Of a stretch of DNA of 64,000 nt, positions 7,072 to 15,705 are shown piece by piece. Each line of letters opens with the position of its first letter. The first letter of the stretch is position 1. Made by a program: the position numbers and the translations under genes. Source of the stretch: Oerskovia sp042887685 (GTDB lineage Bacteria; Actinomycetota; Actinomycetes; Actinomycetales; Cellulomonadaceae); contig NZ_JBHVOS010000012.1 in the NCBI RefSeq assembly GCF_042887685.1, positions 68,427 to 132,426 of the forward strand, given 5' to 3'. The notes beneath the pieces are model-generated. The model did not search any database. It worked only from the letters and a program-made list of their open reading frames with translations, and was not told the origin of the DNA.

Positions 7072-8262
7072 TCAGGCGCGCAGGATCAGCGCGTCGCCCT
7101 GGCCGCCGCCGCCGCACAGCGCGGCGGCGCCCACGCCGCCCCCGCGGCGCTGGAGGGCGAGGGCCAGGTGCAGGGCGAGGCGGGCGCCCGAGGCGCCCAC
7201 GGGGTGGCCCAGGGCGATCGCTCCGCCGTCGGTGTTGACGACCGCGGGATCGATCCCGAGGTCGGCGACCGACTGGAGCGCGACGGCCGCGAAGGCCTCG
7301 TTGATCTCGACGAGGTCGAGCTCGTCGGCCTTCATGCCCTCGCGCTCGAGCGCGTGGGTGATCGCGCGGGCGGGCTGGGAGTGCAACGAGTTGTCGGGGC
7401 CCGCGACCTGGCCCGCGGACCCGATCTCGGCGAGCCACGTGAGGCCGCGCGAGACCGCGAAGGCCTTGCTGACGACCACGACCGCCGCGGCGCCGTCGGA
7501 CAGCGGGGACGACGACCCGGCCGTGATGGTGCCGTCCTCGACGAACGCGGGGCGCAGCCCTGCGAGCGCCTCGACCGTGGTGCCCGGGCGGATGCCCTCG
7601 TCCTCGGCCACGACGACGGGCTCGCCCCTGCGCTGCGGCACCGTGACGGGCGCGATCTCCTCGGCCAGCCGCCCTTCGGCGCGGGCCGCAGCGGCGAGGG
7701 TGTGCGACCGGGCCGCGTACTCGTCCTGCTCGGGGCGGCCGATGCCGCGCGACACGCACCCGCGGTCGGTGGCCTCACCCATGATCTGGCCGTCGAACGG
7801 GTCGCGCAGGCCGTCGTGCGTGAGCGAGTCCGCCATGGTCACGTCGCCGAACGCCAAGCCCTTGCGCGACCCCAGCACGAGGTGCGGCGCGTTCGTCATG
7901 GACTCCTGGCCGCCCGCGACCACGACCGACGCCTCGCCCGTGCGGACCAGGCGCGCCGCGTCGATGATCGCCGTCAGTCCTGACAGGCACAGCTTGTTGA
8001 TCGTGACGGTCGGGACGTCCCAGCCGATCCCGGCGGCGATCGCGGCCTGGCGGGCCGGCCCCTGACCGCCGCCCGCCTGGATGACCTGGCCCATGATGAC
8101 GGCGTCGACGTCGGTCGCCTCGACGCCCGCGGCGTCGAGCGCGCCGCGGATCGCGTGCGCGCCCAGCTCGTTCGCGGACAGTGGTGCGAGCGCGCCCTGG
8201 AAGCGCGTGAACGGCGTGCGCGCGCCGTGCAGGAGGACGGGGACGTGGGCGTCGTTGCTCAT
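7072..8262 (-). CDS. Acetyl-CoA acetyltransferase (thiolase)
   Basis: 396 aa, the usual thiolase length. Contains the acyl-enzyme cysteine (NKLCLSGL, residue ~92), GGQESMTNAPH, the NEAFA motif, GGAIALGHPVGASG with the catalytic His, and the C-terminal CGGGGQGDA cysteine. It joins or cleaves acetyl-CoA units in short-chain fatty acid or branched amino acid breakdown. Start at the ATG after CACGGAGCAG; an upstream in-frame extension to 8592 is not homologous to thiolases. It is downstream of and co-oriented with the acyl-CoA dehydrogenase gene, but hairpins lie between them, so the pair may be only partly co-transcribed. Confidence 0.94.
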   Translation of the reverse strand: MSNDAHVPVLLHGARTPFTRFQGALAPLSANELGAHAIRGALDAAGVEATDVDAVIMGQVIQAGGGQGPARQAAIAAGIGWDVPTVTINKLCLSGLTAIIDAARLVRTGEASVVVAGGQESMTNAPHLVLGSRKGLAFGDVTMADSLTHDGLRDPFDGQIMGEATDRGCVSRGIGRPEQDEYAARSHTLAAAARAEGRLAEEIAPVTVPQRRGEPVVVAEDEGIRPGTTVEALAGLRPAFVEDGTITAGSSSPLSDGAAAVVVVSKAFAVSRGLTWLAEIGSAGQVAGPDNSLHSQPARAITHALEREGMKADELDLVEINEAFAAVALQSVADLGIDPAVVNTDGGAIALGHPVGASGARLALHLALALQRRGGGVGAAALCGGGGQGDALILRA

Positions 8263-8353
8263 GAGCTGCTCCGTGGGAGAAGGAGGGGACCCGGCGCCGT
8301 GCTTGTCAGGTGAACGAGGAGGTCCGGTACGGCGCCGGGCGGAACGTGGGCGA

Positions 8354-8392
8354 GCGGCCGTGGGGCCGCGCGCGGGAGTCGCGGCGCTCCCG
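8354..8392. terminator. Two short hairpins between acyl-CoA dehydrogenase and thiolase genes
   Basis: GCGGCC / GGCCGC (8354-8359, 8364-8369, loop GTGG) and CGGGAG / CTCCCG (8373-8378, 8387-8392). Located 28-66 bp after the acyl-CoA dehydrogenase stop on the minus strand. Six-bp stems, so attenuating rather than fully terminating is possible. Confidence 0.45.
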
Positions 8393-8419
8393 GTACGGGG
8401 GAGCGCCGCCGGTGAGGGG

Positions 8420-9655
8420 CTACACGAACGCGGAGACGCCCGTGATGTCGCGGCCGACGATGAGGGCCTGGACGCTCTCGGTCCCCTCGTACGTGTGCAG
8501 GGCCTCGACGTCCGCGAAGTGCCGCGCGACGCGGTTCGCGAGCAGGATGCCGTTGCCGCCCAGCATGTCGCGCGCGCTCGCCGCGATCTCACGGGCGCCG
8601 CGCGTGCACGTGTACTTGGCGATCGACGCCTGCGGGCCGCTCAGCGTGCCCGCCTCGTCGAGGCGCGTCATCTGCGCGACGAGGAGCTGCATCTGCGTGA
8701 GGGTCGAGAGCATGCGGGTCAGGCGCTCCTGGACCATCTGGTTCGCGGCGAGCGGGCGGCCGAACTGCACGCGCTGCTTCGCGTAGGCGACGGCGGTCTC
8801 GTAGCACGCGGTCGCATGCCCGACGGCGGACCACGCCACCCCGAGGCGCGTCGCCTGGAGCACGCGCGCGGTGTCCTTGAACGACCGCCCGCCCGGGAGC
8901 ACGGCAGAGGCCGGGACGAACACGTCGGTCAGGACGATGTGGGCCTGCCAGATCGCGCGCAGCGAGACCTTGCCCTCGATCGTCGTGGCCGCGTAGCCCG
9001 GGGTGTCCTGGGGGACGAGGAACCCGTGGACCTGCTGGTCCTCGGTCGAGCGCGCCCACAGGACCGTGATGTCGCCGCACGACCCGAAGCCGATCCACTT
9101 CTTCTCGCCGTCGATGACCCAGCCCTCGACACCGTCTCGCGTCTCGCGGCGGGCCGTGGTCTCGAGCGAGACCGAGTCGGAGCCGTGCGTGGGCTCGGTC
9201 AGCGCGAACGCGCCGAGCTTCTCGCCGCGTGCGAGCGGGCCGAGCCACTCGGCCTTCTGCTCGTCCGAGCCGAGGAGCTGGATCGAGCGCAGCGCGAGGC
9301 CGCCCTGGACGCCGCAGATCGTGGCGACCGACCCGTCGCCGCGCGACATCTCCATCTCGGCGAGGCCCGCGCCCATGAGGCTGATCGAGGGGGCGCCGGG
9401 GACGTCGACGCCGTCGCGCAGGAAGTCGAGCTCGCCCATGCGCTTGGCGAGGCCGAACGGGACCTCGGCGCGCTCCCAGTACCCGTCGATCACGGGCAGG
9501 ACCTCGTCCTGGACGAACGTGCGGACCCGCTGCTGGAGGTCGCGGTCGGCGGGGGTCGCGTCCGAGAACGCGTCGGCGTAGTCGATGTCGAGGGGCTGCG
9601 AGAGGTCGTAGTCCGGCTCGGTCACGTTGCGGCGGACGGGGTTCTCGATCGTCAT
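8420..9655 (-). CDS. Acyl-CoA dehydrogenase, glutaryl-CoA dehydrogenase-like
   Basis: 411 aa flavoprotein. N-terminal helical domain, then the FAD/substrate segment FALTEPTHGSDSVS, WVIDGEKKWIGFGS, and the C-terminal domain with RVQFGRPLAANQMVQE, AARDMLGGNGI and the catalytic base in TYEGTESVQALIVGRDITG. The YEGTE...GR-x-x-TG arrangement is that of the glutaryl-CoA dehydrogenase group. Start: ATG at 9655, with GGGAG upstream; the ATG at 9706 would add 17 residues of non-conserved sequence. It is divergent from the nucleoside permease gene across a promoter region holding two long inverted repeats. Substrate not determinable. Confidence 0.92.
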   Translation of the reverse strand: MTIENPVRRNVTEPDYDLSQPLDIDYADAFSDATPADRDLQQRVRTFVQDEVLPVIDGYWERAEVPFGLAKRMGELDFLRDGVDVPGAPSISLMGAGLAEMEMSRGDGSVATICGVQGGLALRSIQLLGSDEQKAEWLGPLARGEKLGAFALTEPTHGSDSVSLETTARRETRDGVEGWVIDGEKKWIGFGSCGDITVLWARSTEDQQVHGFLVPQDTPGYAATTIEGKVSLRAIWQAHIVLTDVFVPASAVLPGGRSFKDTARVLQATRLGVAWSAVGHATACYETAVAYAKQRVQFGRPLAANQMVQERLTRMLSTLTQMQLLVAQMTRLDEAGTLSGPQASIAKYTCTRGAREIAASARDMLGGNGILLANRVARHFADVEALHTYEGTESVQALIVGRDITGVSAFV

Positions 9656-9726
9656 GGGTGTGCTCCCGGGCTCGGGCCGGACGTCGGTGTCGGGCGATGC
9701 CCCCATGGTGCGTGATATTGCGTCTC

Positions 9727-9806
9727 AGGTCAAGAGACGGGGTATCAGCGGAGGCGTCCTTGACCTGTCTGGCAGAGAGGTATAACGTCGGCGTCACTTG
9801 TTATAC
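9727..9806. promoter_or_regulatory. Divergent promoter region with two perfect inverted repeats
   Basis: Repeat A: AGGTCAAG (9727-9734) and CTTGACCT (9759-9766), centres 32 bp apart; each arm carries a TTGACC -35-like hexamer, one per strand. Repeat B: GTATAAC (9780-9786) and GTTATAC (9800-9806), centres 20 bp apart, overlapping a TATAAC -10-like box (9781-9786) for the permease operon. The TTGACC to TATAAC spacer is 15 bp, shorter than optimal. Repeat B resembles HutC-type GntR sites, and a GntR protein is encoded in the operon at 12467. A further hairpin GTCGTCGG / CCGACGAC (9815-9822, 9831-9838) precedes the ribosome site. Confidence 0.6.
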
Positions 9807-9861
9807 AACCCCTCGTCGTCGGCTACGGTGCCGACGACCGGTCGCAGACGAAGGAGTTCTC

Positions 9862-11301
9862 GTGACTGAAGTACGAACGGCCGGCGCGCAACGCAGCGCC
9901 CAGGACCTGACCCCCTCCGGGGGAGTCCCGATCACCGGACGCAAGGCGGTGGCGCTCGTCGCGGTCCTGCTGCTGGGCGTCCTGGCCTTCCAGCTCAACG
10001 CGAGCATGGTGACCCCGGCCCTCCCGCACATGGCGGTCGAGCTCGGCGTCTCGGCGAGCCAGATCGCGCAGGTGTCCTCGCTCTTCTTCCTCGCAGGATC
10101 GGTCGCCGGCATGGTCCTGGCACGATGGGCCGACTTCATCGGTCGGCGGCGTGTGCTCGTCATCGTCCTGTGCGTGCTGGCCGTGGGCACACTGCTGTGC
10201 CTGTTCGCCCCGAGCCTTCCCGTCCTCCTCGTCGGACGTGTCCTGCAGGGCGCCTCGGCCGCGACGTTCCAGCTCGCCTACGTGATCCTCAGCGAGGCGA
10301 TGGCCGTGAAGGTCTTCGGCGTCACGCTCGGCATCATCACCGCGGTCAACGGGGGCGTCGGAGGCATCGACGGCTGGGTCGGTGGGCTGCTGACCGACGC
10401 CTACGGCTACCGGTCGATCTTCCTCGTGGTGCTCATCGTGGGTCTCGTGGGCCTCGTCGGTGTCCTGGCGGTGGTGCCCAAGATCGACCCCCCGCGTGCC
10501 GAGAAGGGGTCGATGGACTGGGCCGGCGCCGCCGCGCTGTCCGTCGGCCTGATCGGCATGACGTACTTCGTCTCGCAGGGGTCGGCGCTCGGTTGGCTGT
10601 CGCCCGTGGCGCTCGCGTTCCTGGCCGTCACGGCGGTCGCCCTCGTCATCTTCTGGCGCCTCGAGAAGCGTCACGCGTCCCCGCTCATCGCGGTGCAGCA
10701 CCTGCGCTCGCGCCAGGTGTGGCCGCTGATCGCGACGACGACGCTCGCGCTCGCCGGGATCTTCGCCGTGATCAACTTCAGCGTCGTCCTCCTGAGCCAG
10801 GGCGGGGCACCCGGTTTCGAGATGACCGCTTCCCGCTCGGCCCTGATCTACCTCATGCCGGCAGCACTCATCGGGGTCGTGACCGCGCCCGTGGCGGGCT
10901 GGCTCGCGGGCCGCTTCGGGTGGATCAAGGTGCTGCGTGTCGGGATGACCATCAGCCTCGTGGTGCTCGCGGTCGTCGCGACGCTGACCTTCAACCCGTG
11001 GGTCGTCGCCGCGATGGTCGCCGTCCTGGGCCTCAGCTACAACGGCCTGGTCCTGACGACCGTCAACGGTCTGGGCGTCCTCCTCTCGCCGAGGGAGGCC
11101 CCGTCCGCGCTCCCCGGGCTGAACGGCGCCTCCTTCGGGCTCGGCGCGAGCATCGGCATCGGTGTCGTCGCCCCCTTCATCGCGCGCGGCACGAGCGCCG
11201 GGTACACGACCGGCCTGTGGATCTCGGTCGGCATCACGGCCCTCGCGCTGGTCGCGTCGTGGTTCATCGCCCCTCGCCCCGAGGCGGACGCGCCCGCATG
11301 A
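9862..11301 (+). CDS. MFS transporter, probable nucleoside permease of the salvage cluster
   Basis: 479 aa with 14 predicted hydrophobic segments in DHA2-like order. The loop after helix 2 has ARWADFIGRRR, a typical MFS motif A (here G is replaced by A), and MVTPALPHMAVEL near helix 1 is DHA2-like. GTG start follows AAGGAG. The next gene is a nucleoside hydrolase, followed by a GntR regulator and ribokinase. This context, rather than the sequence alone, suggests uptake of nucleosides or ribose; drug export is the family default and stays possible. The stop overlaps an alternative start of the next gene. Confidence 0.8.
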   Translation: MTEVRTAGAQRSAQDLTPSGGVPITGRKAVALVAVLLLGVLAFQLNASMVTPALPHMAVELGVSASQIAQVSSLFFLAGSVAGMVLARWADFIGRRRVLVIVLCVLAVGTLLCLFAPSLPVLLVGRVLQGASAATFQLAYVILSEAMAVKVFGVTLGIITAVNGGVGGIDGWVGGLLTDAYGYRSIFLVVLIVGLVGLVGVLAVVPKIDPPRAEKGSMDWAGAAALSVGLIGMTYFVSQGSALGWLSPVALAFLAVTAVALVIFWRLEKRHASPLIAVQHLRSRQVWPLIATTTLALAGIFAVINFSVVLLSQGGAPGFEMTASRSALIYLMPAALIGVVTAPVAGWLAGRFGWIKVLRVGMTISLVVLAVVATLTFNPWVVAAMVAVLGLSYNGLVLTTVNGLGVLLSPREAPSALPGLNGASFGLGASIGIGVVAPFIARGTSAGYTTGLWISVGITALALVASWFIAPRPEADAPA

Positions 11302-11360
11302 TCGTCCGCACCGCGTCCCACCGCGTTCCCGACCCAACGATCCCCCCGACCGGAGAACTC

Positions 11361-12335
11361 ATGACCCCCTCTCGCCAACCCCTCTACCTGGACTGCGACA
11401 CGGGCGTCGACGACACCCTCGCCCTGGCCTACCTGCTGGCCTCGCCGGAGATCGACCTCGTCGGCGTCGGCACCGTGAGCGGGAACGTCGCCGCGGCCCA
11501 GGCCGCCCGCAACACGCTCGACCTCCTGGACCTTGCCGGGCGTCCGGACGTCCCCGTCGCGCTCGGTGCCCACGACCGGCTGACGAGCACCTACGGCGGA
11601 GGGGTCCCGCACATCCACGGGCACAACGGGGTCGGTGACGTCGACCTCCCGCGGGCGCAACGCCAGGTCGAGGGGCAGGACGCCGCCGCCTTTCTCGTGG
11701 AGCTGGCCCGGGCCCACGAGGGCCGTCTACGGATCGTCGCCGTCGGCCCGCTGACCAACCTGGCGAAGGCTCTCGAGCTCGAGCCGGCGCTGCCCGGCAT
11801 GGTGCGCGAGGTGACGATCATGGGCGGGGCCGCGCTGGTCCCCGGGAACGTCAGCGCGGTGGCCGAGGCGAACGTCGCGGGGGACCCGGAGGCCGCGGCC
11901 CTCGTGCTCGCGGCCCCGTGGGACGTCACGCTCGTGCCGCTGGACGTCACCATGGAGAACACGTTCGAGGAAGAGCACCGGCGGGCGCTGCTCACGTCGG
12001 GCGACCTGTTCGTGGAGACCGTCGGACGCATCCTCGACGTCTACTTCGACTTTCACGTCCCCGAGCTCGGTCGGCGCGCGTCCGCCCTGCACGACCCGCT
12101 CGCGGCCGCCGTCGCCGTCGGGGGCGTCCTCCCGTCGTCGGCCCCTCGCGTGCCGGTCGTGGTCGACGCGACCGGCGGGCCCGGCCGCGGGCAGACCCTC
12201 TGCGACCTGCGCGGACAACGGCTCGGCCAGGTCGACCACCCGGGAGCACGGGTCCGGGTCGTGCTCTCGACGAGCGAGCCGCTCGCCCCGCACCTCGTCG
12301 ACCGACTGCTCCAGCACGCGCGCGTGTCCGCCTGA
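11361..12335 (+). CDS. Inosine-uridine preferring nucleoside hydrolase
   Basis: 324 aa. The N-terminal calcium/ribose site DCDTGVDDTLAL fits the DxDxxxDD signature of nucleoside hydrolases. HGHNGVGD, AVGPLTNLAKAL, EVTIMGGAA, NVAGDPEAA and the C-terminal HDPLAA histidine are all in place. It splits ribonucleosides into base and ribose. Start taken at the ATG preceded by CGGAGAA; an in-frame ATG at 11298 overlaps the permease stop and would add 21 residues ahead of the conserved domain. The ribose would be phosphorylated by the ribokinase at 13283. Followed by a strong hairpin. Confidence 0.92.
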   Translation: MTPSRQPLYLDCDTGVDDTLALAYLLASPEIDLVGVGTVSGNVAAAQAARNTLDLLDLAGRPDVPVALGAHDRLTSTYGGGVPHIHGHNGVGDVDLPRAQRQVEGQDAAAFLVELARAHEGRLRIVAVGPLTNLAKALELEPALPGMVREVTIMGGAALVPGNVSAVAEANVAGDPEAAALVLAAPWDVTLVPLDVTMENTFEEEHRRALLTSGDLFVETVGRILDVYFDFHVPELGRRASALHDPLAAAVAVGGVLPSSAPRVPVVVDATGGPGRGQTLCDLRGQRLGQVDHPGARVRVVLSTSEPLAPHLVDRLLQHARVSA

Positions 12336-12348
12336 GCGCACGGCACCA

Positions 12349-12384
12349 CGTGCGTGCGTGGCCCGGCGGGGCCGCGCACGCACG
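12349..12384. terminator. Sixteen-bp hairpin after the nucleoside hydrolase gene
   Basis: CGTGCGTGCGTGGCCC pairs with the 3' arm ending CGCGCACGCACG, with one G-U and a 4-nt loop, 13 bp after the stop. It separates permease/hydrolase from the GntR-ribokinase pair, which therefore probably has its own promoter as well. Confidence 0.65.
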
Positions 12385-12466
12385 AGCCGGTACCCCGCAC
12401 GGGCTCGGCACGTCCGCGCACCACTAACCTGGCGAGGACGCCGACTCCTGCCGCTGGAAGGACACC

Positions 12467-13258
12467 ATGACCACGACCGACACCCCCGAGGCCTTCGCGC
12501 GACCGGTCACGGCGGCCCCTGGACAACCTCTTCGCGTCGCGGTCTACTCACGGCTCGCGGACGCCATCCGGTCCTCCGAGTTCACGCTCGGCTCGCTGCT
12601 CCCGAGCGAGACCGAGCTCGGGACGATGCTCGGCGTGAGCCGGACCGTCGTCCGGGAGGCCCTCATGCTGCTCGAGGAGGACGGCCTGATCGTGACGCGC
12701 CGAGGTGTCGGACGGACGGTCGTCAACAGGCTGCCGAGCGTCGGCCTGGAGCGTCTGCGGACGTTCGAGCAGGTCCTGTCGACGTTCGACGAGCCCGTGC
12801 GCATCGCGACCCACGAGTTCGGCCTGCAGCCCACGACCGACTTCACGTCGCGAAAGCTGGACGTGGACGCCGCCGCGAACATGTGGTTCCGGGAGTCGGT
12901 CGCGTATCGAGGGACCGACCCGGTCGCGATCATCCAGGAGCACCTCCCGGCCGGCCGCTACCTCTCCGACGTGTCCCGAGAGCTCGCAGCGCGCGTCGAG
13001 GGCTACGCCGAGCAGGAGGGGACGTTGCTGCGGCTCATGGTCGCGGACCTCGGCCCCGTCTTCGAGGCGGCCGAGTGCGACGTCGCGGTCGGGACGGTCG
13101 GAGCCACCCGAGGGCAGCTCCTCGGGCTCAAGGCCAAGGACCCCGTGCTCGTCCTGACCCAGACCGCCCAGCTCTCGGGCACCCCCGCCTACCTCGCCAA
13201 GGTCGTCGTGTCGCCCGCGGCGGGGCCGCTCGCGATCGTCCAGACGTCCTCTGCCTGA
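12467..13258 (+). CDS. GntR-family regulator, HutC-type (UTRA domain)
   Basis: 263 aa. Winged helix at about residues 22-90 (VYSRLADAIRSSEFTLGSLL, VSRTVVREALMLLEEDGL, RGVGRTVVN). The C-terminal part (about 100-255) has the UTRA-like pattern: WFRESVAYRGTDPVAIIQEHLPA, then LRLMVADLG, and the closing strands VLVLTQTAQLSGTPAYLAKVVV. ATG start after GGAAGG. Likely repressor of the nucleoside cluster, with the GTATAAC/GTTATAC repeat at 9780-9806 as best candidate operator. The effector could be a nucleoside, ribose or ribose phosphate (inferred). Confidence 0.85.
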   Translation: MTTTDTPEAFARPVTAAPGQPLRVAVYSRLADAIRSSEFTLGSLLPSETELGTMLGVSRTVVREALMLLEEDGLIVTRRGVGRTVVNRLPSVGLERLRTFEQVLSTFDEPVRIATHEFGLQPTTDFTSRKLDVDAAANMWFRESVAYRGTDPVAIIQEHLPAGRYLSDVSRELAARVEGYAEQEGTLLRLMVADLGPVFEAAECDVAVGTVGATRGQLLGLKAKDPVLVLTQTAQLSGTPAYLAKVVVSPAAGPLAIVQTSSA

Positions 13259-13282
13259 CCCCCACCCTTCGAAGGAGCCCTC

Positions 13283-14143
13283 GTGCCGACCGCAACCGCG
13301 TTGCCCCGGATCCTCGTCCTCGGCAGCATCAACCATGACGTCACGGCCCGTACCGATCGTCTCCCCGGGCCCGGAGAGACGATCGGCGACGGCGTGCTGT
13401 CCGCCCAGCCGGGAGGCAAGGGCGCGAACCAGGCCGTCGCGGCGGCCCGGCTCGGGGCGCCCACCCGCATGGTCGGGGCGGTGGGCACGGACAGCGCCGG
13501 GCAGGGCCTCGTCGCGGCGCTCGCGGAGGCAGGGGTGGGGACCGACGACGTCGCGCGCGTCAGCGCCCCCACGGGGACTGCGCTCATCGTGGTCGACGCC
13601 GCGGGCGAGAACCAGATCGCGGTCTGCGCGGGAGCGAACGGTGACGTCCGGCTGCCGTCGTCGGGGTTCGGCGGTTCCGACGTCCTCCTCGCGCAGCTCG
13701 AGATCCCGCTCGACGTCGTCGTCGCAGCAGCGAGCGCCTTCCCCGGCTACGTCGCGCTCAACGCCGCGCCGGCCCGCTCGCTGCCCAGCGAGCTGATCGA
13801 CCGTGCGGACCTCGTGATCGTCAACGAGACCGAGTACGCGGCGATGCCGGAGGTGGCGTCGGCGCGACGGGTGGTGGTCACCTACGGCGGCGACGGGGCG
13901 GCCCTGGTGGAGCACGGCGTGGAGACGCTCCGTGTACCGGCCTACCGCACCGAGGTCGTGAACAGCGTCGGGGCGGGGGACGCCTTCTGCGCCGCACTGA
14001 CGCTCTCCCTCGCTGCGGGCCTGCCCGCGGACCAGTCGCTGCGCCTCGCAGCGGCCGTCGGGTCCGACGCCGTCTCGCACGAGGCGTCACAGCCGCCCTT
14101 GCAGTCGTGGGACGACTACCGCCGCCGCACGTCCGCAGGGTGA
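13283..14143 (+). CDS. rbsK: Ribokinase (PfkB family)
   Basis: 286 aa. LGSINHDVTARTDRLPGPGE at the N-terminus, the PfkB signature QPGGKGANQAVAAARLG at about 41-57, and the nucleotide/anion-hole signature VNSVGAGDAFCAAL with the catalytic Asp near residue 233. GTG start behind GAAGGAG, 24 bp after the regulator stop, so co-transcribed with it. It converts ribose, released by the nucleoside hydrolase, to ribose 5-phosphate for the pentose phosphate pathway. Another sugar or nucleoside kinase of the family is possible, but the gene context favours ribose. Confidence 0.87.
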   Translation: MPTATALPRILVLGSINHDVTARTDRLPGPGETIGDGVLSAQPGGKGANQAVAAARLGAPTRMVGAVGTDSAGQGLVAALAEAGVGTDDVARVSAPTGTALIVVDAAGENQIAVCAGANGDVRLPSSGFGGSDVLLAQLEIPLDVVVAAASAFPGYVALNAAPARSLPSELIDRADLVIVNETEYAAMPEVASARRVVVTYGGDGAALVEHGVETLRVPAYRTEVVNSVGAGDAFCAALTLSLAAGLPADQSLRLAAAVGSDAVSHEASQPPLQSWDDYRRRTSAG

Positions 14144-14191
14144 GGCGACCGGACGGTGCAGGGCCAGGACCGGCGCCCGGCGCGCCCGGCC

Positions 14192-14614
14192 TCAGCCCCG
14201 CGCCGCCGCGATGTTGACGAGCCAGCTCACGCCGAACCGGTCGACGCACATGCCGAACGCGTCGCCCCACGGCGCGACCTCGAGCGGCACGGTCACGGTC
14301 CCGCTCGACGACAGCCTGTCCCAGTAGCCGCGCAGCTCGCCGTCGTCGGCCTGCTCCCCGCTCAGCGACACCGAGATGCTGGAGCCGGGCGAGTACTCCA
14401 TCGAGCTCGGGGTGTCGGCGGCCATGAGCACCAGGCCGTTCGGCGCCTCGAGCTGGGAGTGCATGACCTTGTCCGCGTCGGCCGGGTCGTCGGCGGCCTG
14501 GAAGTCCGCGAACGTGCTGATCGTCAGCTCGCCGCCGAACACGTCGCGGTAGAACTCGATCGCCGCACGGGCGTCGTCCCGGAAGTTCAGGTACGGGTTG
14601 AGTCGAGTCGTCAT
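14192..14614 (-). CDS. VOC-family protein, PhnB-like
   Basis: 140 aa, single glyoxalase/bleomycin-resistance fold with paired beta-alpha-beta modules. LNPYLNFRDDARAAIEFYRDVFGGEL at the start, then HSQLEAPNGLVLMAADTP, SGEQADDGELRGYWDRL, and the closing APWGDAFGMCVDRFGVSWLVN are typical of PhnB / 3-demethylubiquinone-methyltransferase-like VOC proteins. ATG preceded by GGAGAAGG. Convergent with the ribokinase gene. No substrate can be named. Confidence 0.88.
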   Translation of the reverse strand: MTTRLNPYLNFRDDARAAIEFYRDVFGGELTISTFADFQAADDPADADKVMHSQLEAPNGLVLMAADTPSSMEYSPGSSISVSLSGEQADDGELRGYWDRLSSSGTVTVPLEVAPWGDAFGMCVDRFGVSWLVNIAAARG

Positions 14615-14728
14615 GGGTGTCGCCTTCTCCGTCGCATCGTCAACGTCGCCGCGGAGCCGCGTCGTCGCGTCCTGTCGCCTCGTCGCCGCCGGTCACGGCC
14701 TGCCATCGGACCTGAGCGGCCCGGACGT

Positions 14729-14757
14729 GGTGCGCCCCGCGTGAGGAGGGGCGCACC
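14729..14757. terminator. Hairpin after the riboflavin transporter gene
   Basis: GGTGCGCCCC (14729-14738) / GGGGCGCACC (14748-14757), 9-nt loop, about 40 bp past the ribM stop on the minus strand. Perfect 10-bp stem. Confidence 0.6.
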
Positions 14758-14798
14758 TTCCAGTGTCCGCCCGGACGACCGGGACGCAAGAGGGGACG

Positions 14799-15530
14799 TC
14801 AGGCCTGCCCGCCGGGTGCGGCGGTGGGGGCGTCGGCGGGCGAGGCGCCCGCGAGGAGCAGGGCCTTCGAGCGACGGTCGACGCGCCACCACACGAAGAA
14901 CCCGACGAGCGTGAACGCCCCGTAGAACACGTACATGAACGCGGACGCGTAGAAGCCTGCGTCGATCAGCAGGGGGACGCCCACGATGTCGACCGCGACC
15001 CAGATCAGCCAGAACTCGACCCAGCCCTTGGCCATGCCGTACGTCGCGAGCAGCGAGCCCATGAAGATCCACGCGTCGGCCCACACGGGCTCGTAGGACT
15101 CCAGCGCGCGGAAGATCGGTGTCAGCAGCGCGGTCCCGGCGACGAGCGCGACGACCAGGAAGACGCGCTGGCGCCACGTCGCCCACCGGGGCTCGACGGC
15201 GACGCCGTGGCTGTCGGCGTCGGCGACACCGAGGCGGTCGCGCGTCCGGCGCCACTGCACCCACCCGTACACGGACACGACGACGAACATGACCTGCCGT
15301 CCGGCCTGGCCGAGCAGGTTGACGGGGTTGGGCGTCGCGAACACCGCGCCCAGGAACACCGTGAGCAGCAGGAGGTTCCCGACGATCCCCACGGGCCAGG
15401 CCCAGATCTTGCGGCGCATGCCGCCGAGCGCGGACGCCAGCCCGAACCCGTTGCCCACGATCTCGCGCCACAGCAGGTGCTGGTCGCCGATCGTGAGCTG
15501 CGCGTCGAAGAGCGCGTGGATCAGGTCCAT
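14799..15530 (-). CDS. ribM: Riboflavin transporter of the PnuC-like RibM/PnuX family
   Basis: 243 aa with about seven hydrophobic segments. GNGFGLASALGGMRRKIWAWPVGIVGN at the N-terminus and the central helices with VYGWVQWRR and WVEFWLIWVAVDIVGVPLL show the PnuC fold. PnuC itself moves nicotinamide riboside, but an FMN riboswitch lies directly upstream on the same strand. In Corynebacterium and Streptomyces such riboswitch-linked PnuC relatives are the riboflavin uptake proteins RibM/PnuX. Start at the ATG with GAGGAAA seven bases upstream; an ATG nine codons earlier is less well placed. Energy-independent uptake is known of the family. Confidence 0.88.
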   Translation of the reverse strand: MDLIHALFDAQLTIGDQHLLWREIVGNGFGLASALGGMRRKIWAWPVGIVGNLLLLTVFLGAVFATPNPVNLLGQAGRQVMFVVVSVYGWVQWRRTRDRLGVADADSHGVAVEPRWATWRQRVFLVVALVAGTALLTPIFRALESYEPVWADAWIFMGSLLATYGMAKGWVEFWLIWVAVDIVGVPLLIDAGFYASAFMYVFYGAFTLVGFFVWWRVDRRSKALLLAGASPADAPTAAPGGQA

Positions 15531-15705
15531 GGGGTGTTTCCTCGTCGTCCCGGGCACGGCGGCTCCGGGGTGAGGGCGGGCGGCGGGTCGGGGTGCCCGT
15601 ACCGGGCTGCCCGACGGCGTCGCTCACCACGACGAGACCGGTCCCGCTGGTCACGGGTGGGCTCGACGGATCGTCGTGCCCGACCCGGCCGGGACGGCCG
15701 CGCCG

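Noticed and set aside
5621..8065. 814-codon plus-strand frame
   Set aside because: Shadow of the minus-strand GT87-like and thiolase genes.
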